Assembly (NCBI GenBank): GCA_020444515.1 | Contig: JAHLKX010000006.1 | Location: forward strand, 186,001 to 250,000 | Direction of reading: 5' to 3' | DNA length: 64,000 bases | Source: Bacteroidota bacterium | Lineage (GTDB): Bacteria; Bacteroidota; Bacteroidia; Bacteroidales; JAADJA01 | Translations under genes and position numbers: made by a program | Notes under the pieces: model-generated | Seen by the model: the letters and a program-made list of their open reading frames with translations, nothing else | Told to the model about the DNA's origin: nothing | Databases searched by the model: none | Shown: in pieces, positions 54,537 through 63,421 of the stretch | Layout of the letters: every line of letters begins with the position of its first letter | How positions within the stretch are numbered: position 1 is the stretch's first letter

Positions 54537-54600
54537 TGGGATGAAATTACCTGCCTAAAATTTAATGGGTAATTACAAATATTCCGAAAAGAGAAAAAGA

Positions 54601-57600
54601 TTATTTAAATGCTTTTTCCAATAGTCCATCCCCCTTCATTGTTAATCGTTCGAAATAGTCGGGGACTTCTTTTCCTGTCAGTTTATCCACATACAGTTTT
54701 GCTAGATATTGACCCAGCATAAATCCCTGTCCGCGAAGGCCAATGAACAGACCCAGATCGGTATCCACAATCATCCTTGGTTCAACATAATAGCCTGCCC
54801 AAACAGCCTGAAAACCAACAGAGGATAACCGAGGAATCCAATTCACGAATATTTCAGAGATTATTTCCAGGAAATCCTGCGAATTTATTTTTAAATTCTT
54901 ACCCGTTTCTGGTGGTTCTAGTGCGGGAGAAGCACATCCAATGATCTGACCTGTTTCGGCGAGCTGTTGGCCGTAAACTGCCGAAAAACCTTTGTATCTC
55001 CTGCGATCTATAATCATTGGCAGCGGGTCACCATGGGTTCCCAGCATGGGTAATCGACGTGTGATAAATGCCTGATGCTTTACAGGGTATATACCGGTTT
55101 CGATACTGAGTTTTTTGGCAAAAAAATCACCATCCGGACCCAGAGCATTTACAAAGTGTTCTGTTTCGAATTCGATATATTGTTTAGTATGATCCTGAAC
55201 GGTAATGATGTAATTTTTCCCTTCCTTACGTAGGTCGATCATTTTGCAGTCTTCGAGAATGGTTCCGCCATGATTAATTCCCAATCGTCTAATCAAGTCC
55301 ACTACTCGTCCTGGTGTGGCCTGCCAACAGTTCTTTGTGACCAGGGCCGCTTTATAAGTCGTCAGGTTTGGATTTATAAAAGGAGATATTGTTTTTTGAT
55401 AATCTTTGGGTTTGATCATATAGGCATCTGACCAGGCCATAGAAGCCTCCAGTGCTTCATACATCTTTTCATCATGGGCAAAGGTGACATAGTTGATGGG
55501 CCTGAAATCAACATTTTTTATTTGCTGCAGTTCTTTGAAGATTTCCAGGTTATGCTCAGCAATATCGGAGAGTTCAGGAAGACTGAAATTGGGCCTTCCT
55601 CCGGCAATGTTTCGCCAGGATGCTCCACGACCATAGTTGATCAGGGTTGGTTGAAGACCTGCCTCTGCCAGATAACGGAACAGGGCAGAACCCCCTATCC
55701 CACCGCCGGCTACAAGTGATTGAACCTTTATTTTTTTGACATCTTTACCATTGGTTGAAATGATAATTTTCTCGTGTTTGGTTTTAGGGTATAATTCACC
55801 CATATTGATCTGATTTGAAAGCGGTCCGCGTGGAGTTGCTTCACCAACGATTGAGATACCCTGGTTTCGGATTGTTTGCTTTAGTCTTGGGATACAGCGT
55901 TTCCCGCGACAGGCTCCCATACCCAGGCGTGTTGTGTGTTTGATTTCATCAACCGAAATAAAGTTTCGATCCCCCACAATTGCAAGAATTTCTTCTAATT
56001 TCACATCATCACAATGGCATACATAGGTTTCGGAAGCAACTTCTTCAGCAGCTTTAAAGTGAAACGGTTCAGGATAATCTTCCCGAACAATAAATCCACG
56101 AACATTCATCAAGTCAACTCCTGCAAGGTCAATTGCCTGTACCCTGGCAATGTTGGTTTTATTCTTTTTTCGCAGAATTTTGGCAATGATCCCTTCACCC
56201 AGAATTTTACCATGGTTATCGACCAGAAATACCTCCTCCCCTTCTTCTGCTTCGTACTCTATGGGTAGGAAAAGCCAGTCTTTTTTAAGGTTATAACCGA
56301 AAATAGCCAGTCCCGGACACTGGTAAACACAGTCCATACAACCAATACACTTTTCAAAATCGATCTGAGGTACAGTACTGGTAGATGTTTTGGTAATGGC
56401 ACCATGCGGACAAGCAAACTCACAGGGATTGCAAGCAAATCCATAAAGACAATCGATTTGTACAAAGGGTTTTTCAAACAGTCTTTCCCGGATAGGTTTA
56501 AACGGTTCTTCAATCACTCTGAATGGATGCTGTTGAGAATCGATGTATTCCTTTGATACTTTTAGAAATTCATCGTAATCATATCTCGTTCCCATCTCCT
56601 GTAGAATTTCAAAGGCAACTTGCTTACCCCGCAATACTGCACTTGTACCCTCACCAATTCGGATGGCATCGCCAGCACCAAAACATTTTCTTCCAAATAT
56701 CTCATTCCCCTTGATCAATAGTTGATCATCCGGAACCAAACCTGTGCAGATATTGATCGCATCAATGCCATCGATGATCTTTTCTGTCCCGGGAATGGCC
56801 TGGAAGTTTTCACATTCGGCCACAACCGCACCCGTTATACCTGTTTTATCTGCATTGGGGATGGCTTTCAAAAGAATGTGTGACAGGATTACCGGAATAC
56901 CCAGTCGCCTGACACGGTTAGCCTGGACCGGAAAACCACCTTCACCAGGCTGTGCCTCAATGATTGCTTTCACCCTGGCTCCTGCCTGCATGAGCTGATA
57001 AGAGGTAAGATAGCCAATGTTGCCTGCCCCAACGGTTAGTACATTTTTACCCAATAGGGTGAATTCATTGTTCATCATTTTCTGAACGACTGCAGCGGTA
57101 TATACACCAGGTAAATCATCATTTTCAAATGTGGGCATAAAGGGTACAGCACCTGTTGCAATCACCAGATATTCTGTATCAATAAAATAAATCTCATTGG
57201 TCGCTATGTTTTTTACCGCAATCCTGTTTCCCTCAAGAATGTCCCAAACTGTCGAATTGAGAAATATACCAGTATGATCTTCGCCGGCCAATGTTGTTGC
57301 AATATCAAACCCGCGCATACCACCAAATTTTTTCTCTTTTTCGAAGAAAAAAAACTGGTGAGTTTGCATGGTAAATTGCCCGCCGATCTTATCGTTATTA
57401 TCGATGACAATGTTGTCGATCTGGTTTTTATTTAATTCTTCGCGAACCGCCAGTCCTGCCGGTCCGGCACCAATAATGGTCACCATTGTTTTAAACACCC
57501 CTACAGGTTTCTCTTTATCAACATCGGCTGGTGCTGGTGTATGATCTTTGGGTATTTCGCTCACTTCCTTTATTCCGTCCACTTTGGTGATACAGATTCG

Positions 57601-57843
57601 TTTGATCTCTCCATCGACCAGCATTTCGCATGCTCCACATTTGCCGATACCACATTCAAGACTTCGGTTACGATCTTTCAGACTATGGCTGTGCACAGGA
57701 AATCCTGACTGATGAAGGGCAGCAGCGATGGTAAAACCCGATTCACCCCTAATGGTTTGACCGTTGTATTTAAAACGTACTTCATTAACCTCTGGAACCT
57801 CAAGGATAGGATGTTCATTTATCTTGTACATAACCTCATGCAT
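54601..57843 (-). CDS. Fused HcnA-HcnB-HcnC-like FAD/iron-sulfur oxidoreductase
   Basis: One 1080-residue polypeptide carries what are usually three subunits. Residues 1-90: a 2Fe-2S domain with Cys64, 69, 72 and 84 (HcnA/SoxA-like). About 118-440: FAD-binding pyridine-nucleotide-disulfide oxidoreductase (TIIGAGPAGLA, and LTVGAGNIGY). About 460-515: two 4Fe-4S motifs (Cys465, 471, 474, 478 and Cys499, 502, 505, 509). About 605-655: BFD-type 2Fe-2S with Cys609, 611, 645 and 650. About 705 to the end: a second FAD domain of the DAO/HcnC type (VAGGGIGGSALFRYLAEAG). Related enzymes oxidise opines, D-hydroxyproline, sarcosine or glycine. The substrate is not predictable; the electron path is FAD to clusters to an unknown acceptor. 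Confidence 0.85.
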   Translation of the reverse strand: MHEVMYKINEHPILEVPEVNEVRFKYNGQTIRGESGFTIAAALHQSGFPVHSHSLKDRNRSLECGIGKCGACEMLVDGEIKRICITKVDGIKEVSEIPKDHTPAPADVDKEKPVGVFKTMVTIIGAGPAGLAVREELNKNQIDNIVIDNNDKIGGQFTMQTHQFFFFEKEKKFGGMRGFDIATTLAGEDHTGIFLNSTVWDILEGNRIAVKNIATNEIYFIDTEYLVIATGAVPFMPTFENDDLPGVYTAAVVQKMMNNEFTLLGKNVLTVGAGNIGYLTSYQLMQAGARVKAIIEAQPGEGGFPVQANRVRRLGIPVILSHILLKAIPNADKTGITGAVVAECENFQAIPGTEKIIDGIDAINICTGLVPDDQLLIKGNEIFGRKCFGAGDAIRIGEGTSAVLRGKQVAFEILQEMGTRYDYDEFLKVSKEYIDSQQHPFRVIEEPFKPIRERLFEKPFVQIDCLYGFACNPCEFACPHGAITKTSTSTVPQIDFEKCIGCMDCVYQCPGLAIFGYNLKKDWLFLPIEYEAEEGEEVFLVDNHGKILGEGIIAKILRKKNKTNIARVQAIDLAGVDLMNVRGFIVREDYPEPFHFKAAEEVASETYVCHCDDVKLEEILAIVGDRNFISVDEIKHTTRLGMGACRGKRCIPRLKQTIRNQGISIVGEATPRGPLSNQINMGELYPKTKHEKIIISTNGKDVKKIKVQSLVAGGGIGGSALFRYLAEAGLQPTLINYGRGASWRNIAGGRPNFSLPELSDIAEHNLEIFKELQQIKNVDFRPINYVTFAHDEKMYEALEASMAWSDAYMIKPKDYQKTISPFINPNLTTYKAALVTKNCWQATPGRVVDLIRRLGINHGGTILEDCKMIDLRKEGKNYIITVQDHTKQYIEFETEHFVNALGPDGDFFAKKLSIETGIYPVKHQAFITRRLPMLGTHGDPLPMIIDRRRYKGFSAVYGQQLAETGQIIGCASPALEPPETGKNLKINSQDFLEIISEIFVNWIPRLSSVGFQAVWAGYYVEPRMIVDTDLGLFIGLRGQGFMLGQYLAKLYVDKLTGKEVPDYFERLTMKGDGLLEKAFK

Positions 57844-57858
57844 TTCTAATCATTCCGG

Positions 57859-57888
57859 CAAAATTATATATTGTTAATAGATTAACAA
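57859..57888 (-). promoter_or_regulatory. Promoter and embedded palindromic operator of the fused oxidoreductase gene
   Basis: TTG at 57888-57886 and TAATTTTG at 57866-57859 on the minus strand are 19 bases apart, a good Bacteroidota promoter. Between them lies ATTGTTAATAGATTAACAAT (57870-57889), two 9-bp arms around a 2-base centre. A repressor or activator bound there would control initiation. I cannot name the regulator family. Confidence 0.65.
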
Positions 57889-57889
57889 T

Positions 57890-58161
57890 TATATTTCCGC
57901 CCTAAGGGGTAATTTAGAATGGGGACAAATAAATGGCAAACCATTGGACCATCAGATAAGTTGGTCGTTGTTCGCAACTGTACAAGTATTGCCCGTCCCC
58001 GAACATTGTTGATAACTGCATGCGATCAATGCGGTTCTAAGTGTTTGTTTATCATACTTTTGGGATGAGTGGCATAATATTGGAGAAAAGGGAAAGCACG
58101 GCCAACGCTGGTTGTGTAGTTCACAAAGGTATAACATTAAAAAACAAGTAAATATTAAGTT
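57890..58161. other. Intergenic region between the oxidoreductase and the adaptor gene
   Basis: It contains the divergent starts of the minus-strand oxidoreductase and the plus-strand exporter operon. TACTTTTG at 58055-58062 is the best -7 candidate for the plus strand, with a leader of about 90 bases. No gene or stable structure is evident otherwise. Confidence 0.45.
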
Positions 58162-59418
58162 ATGGGAATGGATAGAGTTATAGAAAAGAAAAAATGGACG
58201 ACCGGGAAAATTGTAAAAATTGCGGGAATTAGCATTTTTGCGTTTTTCCTCCTCTATCTCCTTTTTTTCAGGGACAAACGAAGCAAATTATACGTTGATC
58301 GATCACAGATTACCATTGCTACCGTTCTGGAGGATAAATTCCAGGAATTTATACCTGTAGATGGAGTGGTATTCCCAAAAAACACGATATACATAGATGC
58401 TGTTCAAGGTGGATTTGTAGAGAAGGTTTATGTAGAAGATGGAGCCATGCTAAAAAGGGGGGATACCATACTCAAACTGGCCAATGCCAATATGGAACTC
58501 AGCCTGATGGAACAGGAAACCCGGATTTTTGAAGCCGTTAATAATCTTCAAAATACAAAAATCGGATTAGAGCAGAATAAATTTTACCGGCAACAGGAAA
58601 TTGTTCAATTACAGTATCAGATCGATCAGGCAAAAAGAGATTTTTCTCGTAAACAAAAGCTTTATAATGAAGAAGTTATTTCTGATAAAGAATATGAAGA
58701 TGCCAAACGCGAAAATGATTATGCCATTAAACAATTGAAAATCTCTTTGGAACTTAAAAAACTGGATTCGATCAGTGCAGCTACCCGCAGCAAGCAAATA
58801 GATATGACCATGAGCCGCATGCAAGAAAATCTAAACATGTTGCGGGCCAATCTTGAAAACCTTTATATTAAAGCGCCAACAGCTGGACAACTTTCCTCTT
58901 TCAATGCTGAAATAGGAGAGACAAAGACCGCAGGTGAACATTTGGGTCAGATTGATATGAAAGATGGATTCAAACTAAAAGCCAATATTGATGAACGCTA
59001 TATTTCACGCGTTTATATCGGACAGGAAGCTGAATTTGATTTTGCTGGTGAGACTTACTATTTGTCGATAGGAAAAATTTATACTGATGTAACCAATGGT
59101 TCCTTCCAGGTTGATCTTTACTTTGAGGGAGAAGAACCGGAACAGATCAAACGGGGCCAGACCCTCCAGTTAAGGCTTTCATTCAGCAGTGCTACGGATG
59201 CCATTATTGTAAAACGAGGAGGATTTTTCCAGGAAACAGGTGGAAACTGGATATACGTTGTAGATCCGAGTGGTGAATTTGCTACACAACGTAAGATCCG
59301 TATTGGTCGCCAGAATACCAATTACTATGAAGTCATGGAGGGACTTGAACCTGGAGAAAAGGTGATCATTTCATCCTATGATTCTTTTGGAGGGAAGGAT
59401 AAACTGGTGTTTAAATAG
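58162..59418 (+). CDS. HlyD/MacA-type periplasmic adaptor protein
   Basis: A 418-residue adaptor anchored by one N-terminal helix (about residues 19-40). A lipoyl half-domain (NTIYIDAVQGGFVEKVYVEDG) is followed by a long coiled-coil hairpin (about 110-235), the second lipoyl half (APTAGQLSSFNAEIGE) and two beta domains. The architecture is that of MacA, which joins a MacB-type permease to an outer-membrane channel. It heads the plus-strand operon 58162-64000 and is followed 70 bases later by the ATPase. No TolC gene accompanies it. Confidence 0.88.
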   Translation: MGMDRVIEKKKWTTGKIVKIAGISIFAFFLLYLLFFRDKRSKLYVDRSQITIATVLEDKFQEFIPVDGVVFPKNTIYIDAVQGGFVEKVYVEDGAMLKRGDTILKLANANMELSLMEQETRIFEAVNNLQNTKIGLEQNKFYRQQEIVQLQYQIDQAKRDFSRKQKLYNEEVISDKEYEDAKRENDYAIKQLKISLELKKLDSISAATRSKQIDMTMSRMQENLNMLRANLENLYIKAPTAGQLSSFNAEIGETKTAGEHLGQIDMKDGFKLKANIDERYISRVYIGQEAEFDFAGETYYLSIGKIYTDVTNGSFQVDLYFEGEEPEQIKRGQTLQLRLSFSSATDAIIVKRGGFFQETGGNWIYVVDPSGEFATQRKIRIGRQNTNYYEVMEGLEPGEKVIISSYDSFGGKDKLVFK

Positions 59419-59488
59419 GAGTAGCCAACTTGTAATATAAAAAATAATAAATAATTAGAATTTAGATAACTTAATAATCAATACAATC

Positions 59489-60187
59489 ATGATTAGAACA
59501 GAAAATTTAACCAAAGTATTCCGGACCGATGAGGTGGAAACTTCCGCCCTCAGTGATGTAACTTTTGAAGTGAAGCCTGGTGAATTTGTGGCCGTGATGG
59601 GTCCGTCAGGTTGCGGGAAATCCACCTTGCTGAACATTTTGGGATTGCTGGACAATCCAACGGATGGCAAGTATTTATTTCTGGACCATGAAGTTTCGGA
59701 TTATTCTGAGAAGCAACGGGCACGATTGAGAAAAGAAAATATTGGATTTGTTTTCCAGAATTTTAATTTGATTGATGAATTGAATGTTTATGAAAACGTT
59801 GAATTGCCATTGATCTATTTGGGAATGAAATCATCAGAGCGAAAAGAGCGTGTGGAAGAGGTATTGGAAAACATGAAGATCAGTCACCGTAAAAAACACT
59901 TTCCGCTTCAACTTTCAGGCGGACAGCAGCAACGAGTTGCTGTTGCCAGAGCAGTGGTGGCAAATCCCAAATTGATTCTTGCGGATGAGCCAACCGGAAA
60001 CCTCGACTCTGCCCATGGTGAAGAGGTTATGAACATGCTGGAATCGCTGAATCAGTCGGGCACGACCTTGATTATTGTGACGCACTCCCAACGGGATGCA
60101 GAATATGCCCAGCGGGTTGTCAGATTGTTCGACGGACAAATCATTAATGAAAACATCAAGGGTAAAGTAAATACGGTAAAAATTTAA
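59489..60187 (+). CDS. LolD/MacB-type ABC transporter ATPase
   Basis: A 232-residue ATPase with Walker [10 protein letters not shown], the Q-loop [18 protein letters not shown], the signature [14 protein letters not shown], Walker [13 protein letters not shown] and the switch His in [13 protein letters not shown]. The closest relatives serve MacB and LolCDE permeases; MacB usually has this domain fused to the permease, but here it is separate. It is the only such ATPase in 18 kb holding five FtsX-type permeases, so it may serve several of them. Confidence 0.92.
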   Translation: MIRTENLTKVFRTDEVETSALSDVTFEVKPGEFVAVMGPSGCGKSTLLNILGLLDNPTDGKYLFLDHEVSDYSEKQRARLRKENIGFVFQNFNLIDELNVYENVELPLIYLGMKSSERKERVEEVLENMKISHRKKHFPLQLSGGQQQRVAVARAVVANPKLILADEPTGNLDSAHGEEVMNMLESLNQSGTTLIIVTHSQRDAEYAQRVVRLFDGQIINENIKGKVNTVKI

Positions 60188-60197
60188 TGATACAACC

Positions 60198-60653
60198 ATG
60201 AAAACATTTAGCCTCTTTTTAATGATTACATTTTTAATGACGGGATTGTTATCCGCTCAGGATAACAAGGATAAGGAAGCCATTCAATCGGTCATCCAGA
60301 AAGCATATGTAGATGGATTGCAGAACAAGGGGCCTGTTGCTGATATTGAAGAAGGGTTTCACCCTGGTTTTGAGCTCCTTGGAAACCGGAATAATGAGCT
60401 GACCAAATGGCCCATTTATAGCTGGGTTCAATATCATGAAAAAAAGCTGGCTGAAGATCCTGCTCCTCCCACTGCTGACAAAGTGGTTAGCTGTAAATTT
60501 CCTATGATCGATGTGACCGGTGATGCGGCCATCGCTAAAATTGAGCTATACCGGGATGGAGAAAAGATCTATACAGATTATTTATCCCTTTACAAATTTG
60601 ATGAGGGATGGCGGATTGTCAGCAAGATTTATTTCAGCCATCAGAAGAAATAA
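60198..60653 (+). CDS. Secreted NTF2-like (lumazine-binding-like) protein
   Basis: A 151-residue protein with a signal peptide ending at LLSAQ. The mature part is a single NTF2-fold domain with EAIQSVIQKAYVDGLQNKG, then DITGDAAIAKIELYRDG-like strands and WRIVSKIYF near the end, typical of the putative lumazine-binding (Lumazine_bd_2) branch. No catalytic residues are apparent. It is periplasmic and cotranscribed with the ATPase (10 bases upstream) and permease (24 bases downstream). Role unknown; perhaps a substrate-binding accessory of the exporter, which is inference from the operon only. Confidence 0.78.
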   Translation: MKTFSLFLMITFLMTGLLSAQDNKDKEAIQSVIQKAYVDGLQNKGPVADIEEGFHPGFELLGNRNNELTKWPIYSWVQYHEKKLAEDPAPPTADKVVSCKFPMIDVTGDAAIAKIELYRDGEKIYTDYLSLYKFDEGWRIVSKIYFSHQKK

Positions 60654-60677
60654 GAAATACAACCATCCATTTAAACC

Positions 60678-63074
60678 ATGTTTCGAAACTATCTAAAGAT
60701 TGCCCTTCGTGTACTTTTCCGGCAACGGATGTATGCTCTGATCAACATCACTGGACTTACCGTTGGGATCGCCTCTTTTGTTCTCATTCTTCTGTACATT
60801 CAGTATGAGGTAGGTTTTGATAAACACATTCCGGAGCTTGATCAGTTGTATCGTTGTGTGGAAATTCAACATGCACAAGGGGTTGGCGAGCAGCATGTGG
60901 CAGTTACAATGGGTCCGCTTGGAAGTGCTCTGGTCAATGATTTTCCTGAAATTACCCAACAGGTAAGAATGATGAACTGGGGACGCAATTCCATCGTTTA
61001 CGAGGGAAAACAATACAATCAGGGAGATGTAGTCTATGCCGATCCTACCGTATTTGAATTATTCAATGTTAAATTGTTAAAAGGAGATACTGCCTCGGCG
61101 CTTAAAGAGGTAAGATCGATGGTGGTAAGTAAAAAGGTAGCTGAGAAAATTTTTGGTTCAGCTGACGAGGCCCTTGGGAAAACGGTATTGTTTAACGGAC
61201 AGGAAGGTTATATGGTAAAAGGGGTCATGGAAGACCAACCATTGCAAGCACACTTTAGGATCGAAGTGTTGATCTCATTTATAACGGCTGAAGAACGATA
61301 TGAATGGTTACGATCATGGGGCAACAATTCCATGGCAACTTATGTGAAAGTGAGAGAAGGAACAGATATAGTCCAACTTTCGACTAAATTTCCTGAGTTT
61401 GTCAATAAATATATTGAATCAGATGATGAATCCTGGGTATGGGAACTTTACCTGCAACCGGTGAAAGATATTCACCTCAAATCGGGTCATATAAAATTTC
61501 AGGTAGCCAATTCAAACCAGGGCAATATCAACATGGTTTATGTTTTTGGGATTATTGCCTTTCTGATCATACTTGTCGCCAGTATCAATTTTATCAATCT
61601 CGCCATTGCCCGCAGCGTAAAAAGAGCAAAAGAAGTTGGAATGCGAAAAGTATTGGGCGCAAATCACTGGAATTTAATGTATCAGTTTTTGGGAGAGTCC
61701 TTTTTTATAACCCTTATATCCATTGCCCTTTCATTAATTATCATTGAACTGTTATTGCCTGCATATAACCGCATTCTCGGAACGGGTTTTAAGATTGATT
61801 TTGTGCATAACGGAATTTTTAATGTAGGTTTATTTCTTATCCTTATATTAGTGAGTCTTATTGCAGGTAGTTATCCTGCTTTCTACTTGAGCCGCTATCG
61901 TCCTATTAGGGTGCTAAAAAATAAGGTTAGCGATACCAAAGGTGGTGCAGGATTTTTGAGCAAGGGTTTGGTGACCTTGCAATTTGTTTTTTCTATCGGT
62001 ATGCTATTCAGCATTGGGTTGGTATATTCACAGTTTCATTATTTATTAAATAAAGATCTGGGATTGAATTACAAAAATGTTTTATCCATTCCTTTGTTCA
62101 ATCATAATTCTGAAGAAGAAGTTCAACGTATTCGAAATTCATTTCAGAATGTTCCCGGGGTGGTGGATATTTCGCATGTGTCATTTGTCAATGGTGTCAG
62201 TGGCTCTCAAAGCACGATTCATGTTGATGATTCAGCCCAAACCCGGATAACCTGCCGAATTGGTTACGTGGATTATAATTTTTTCCCGATGATGGGTATC
62301 CCTGTTGTCGAAGGCCGCAATTTTAATCATGATTACGCGCTGGATGAAAAAGAAGCACTTATACTGAACCAGGCTGCTGTAGACTTTCTTGGTTGGGGAA
62401 ATCCCATCGGTAAAACGTTCCTGCCCATCATGGATACCGTAAATAAGCGCAAAGTAATAGGTGTGATCAGAGATTATCATTATTATTCCCTTCATTCAAA
62501 AATTGAACCTGCCGCCTACATCATCCGACCTTCAAGTTCGTATACTCTGGCTGTCAAATTAGATGCCGGCAGTGGAACCAAGACGGTTAGTGCTATTGAA
62601 GAAAAATGGGATGATTTATTCCCTGGAGTCCCTTTTGAGTACCAATATGCGGCCGATTACATCGAACAAATGTACCGTGATGAAGGAAACGCGCTGAAAT
62701 TGTTCACCTATTTTACTGTGTTATCTATTCTGATTTCATGCCTCGGACTTTACGGTTTGACTGCATTGATGACTGAGCGAAGGACCAAAGAAATAGGTGT
62801 TCGTAAAGTTTTTGGCGGATCGGTAACGCAGATTATGATGCTGCTAATTAAAGGTTATGTATTCCTCATTATAATTGCTTCTATAGTGGCATTGCCCCTG
62901 GGTTGGTATTTTATGTCCGAAGCACTTGATAACTTTGCATACAGGATAGATATATCCTGGTACTATTTTATCCTTCCGGTATTGGTTGTTGGTATTTTTG
63001 CTTTAATGACAGCAGCTTACCATGCTGTTAAGGCTGCCAGTATGAATCCGGTGGATGCCATCCGTTATGAATAA
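60678..63074 (+). CDS. MacB/FtsX-type ABC transporter permease 4
   Basis: A 798-residue permease of the same family. First-half signature RAKEVGMRKVLGAN, second-half signature RTKEIGVRKVFGGS; the N-terminal helix follows FRQRMYALINITGLTVGIAS. It is the permease most directly associated with the adaptor and the ATPase in this operon, so it is the best candidate core of a MacAB-type exporter. It has the large periplasmic domain and the C-terminal DAIRYE end shared by the set. Its amino-acid sequence is clearly less like permeases 2 and 3 than those two are to each other. Confidence 0.9.
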   Translation: MFRNYLKIALRVLFRQRMYALINITGLTVGIASFVLILLYIQYEVGFDKHIPELDQLYRCVEIQHAQGVGEQHVAVTMGPLGSALVNDFPEITQQVRMMNWGRNSIVYEGKQYNQGDVVYADPTVFELFNVKLLKGDTASALKEVRSMVVSKKVAEKIFGSADEALGKTVLFNGQEGYMVKGVMEDQPLQAHFRIEVLISFITAEERYEWLRSWGNNSMATYVKVREGTDIVQLSTKFPEFVNKYIESDDESWVWELYLQPVKDIHLKSGHIKFQVANSNQGNINMVYVFGIIAFLIILVASINFINLAIARSVKRAKEVGMRKVLGANHWNLMYQFLGESFFITLISIALSLIIIELLLPAYNRILGTGFKIDFVHNGIFNVGLFLILILVSLIAGSYPAFYLSRYRPIRVLKNKVSDTKGGAGFLSKGLVTLQFVFSIGMLFSIGLVYSQFHYLLNKDLGLNYKNVLSIPLFNHNSEEEVQRIRNSFQNVPGVVDISHVSFVNGVSGSQSTIHVDDSAQTRITCRIGYVDYNFFPMMGIPVVEGRNFNHDYALDEKEALILNQAAVDFLGWGNPIGKTFLPIMDTVNKRKVIGVIRDYHYYSLHSKIEPAAYIIRPSSSYTLAVKLDAGSGTKTVSAIEEKWDDLFPGVPFEYQYAADYIEQMYRDEGNALKLFTYFTVLSILISCLGLYGLTALMTERRTKEIGVRKVFGGSVTQIMMLLIKGYVFLIIIASIVALPLGWYFMSEALDNFAYRIDISWYYFILPVLVVGIFALMTAAYHAVKAASMNPVDAIRYE

Positions 63075-63090
63075 TTAAACCTTAAAAGTT

Positions 63091-63363
63091 ATGAGAGAAG
63101 TCGTAATTCTGATTCCGGATATTGAACCTGAACAAAACGTCGAAATTGAAGTAAGTATTAATGGTAAAAAAAGAACCATTCATTACAAAGTAGAACTATT
63201 GAGCTGGGAACAACATGAAGTACCTCCAAAAGATAAAGTGACAGTTTTAAAACACTTTATCAGAGAAAAGGAAAAGGATTGGGAACTGATGGAGATTGGA
63301 GCCCCTGACAATGGGAATATTCCATTAATGTTCCGACGGAAGGAAGACCTGATGAAAAGTTGA
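63091..63363 (+). CDS. Small hypothetical cytoplasmic protein
   Basis: A 90-residue protein without signal peptide or membrane helix, start ATG at 63091, sixteen bases after permease 4. The sequence is charged and has MREVVILIPDIEPEQNVEIE and EVSINGKKRTIHYKVELLSW, then a helical tail (LKHFIREKEKDWELMEIG). I do not recognise a family. It is in the operon between two permeases, so a regulatory or adaptor role is possible but nothing in the sequence shows it. Confidence 0.65.
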   Translation: MREVVILIPDIEPEQNVEIEVSINGKKRTIHYKVELLSWEQHEVPPKDKVTVLKHFIREKEKDWELMEIGAPDNGNIPLMFRRKEDLMKS

Positions 63364-63421
63364 AAACAGATCAGAAATTCCAATTGGTATCACCTTATGT
63401 TTCCGATCATACCTCATTCCT

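Noticed and set aside
54545-54574. Terminator hairpin AATTACC/GGTAATT between permease 3 and the oxidoreductase
   Set aside because: Seven base pairs with a 16-base loop and no T-run; too weak to report as a terminator.
54601-57843. Naming the fused oxidoreductase a hydrogen cyanide synthase
   Set aside because: Domain similarity to HcnABC is shared with proline, hydroxyproline and opine dehydrogenases; nothing in the sequence sets the substrate.
57952-58137. 61-codon minus-strand frame between the oxidoreductase and the adaptor
   Set aside because: It runs across the promoter region of the plus-strand operon and has no family match or leader; likely chance.
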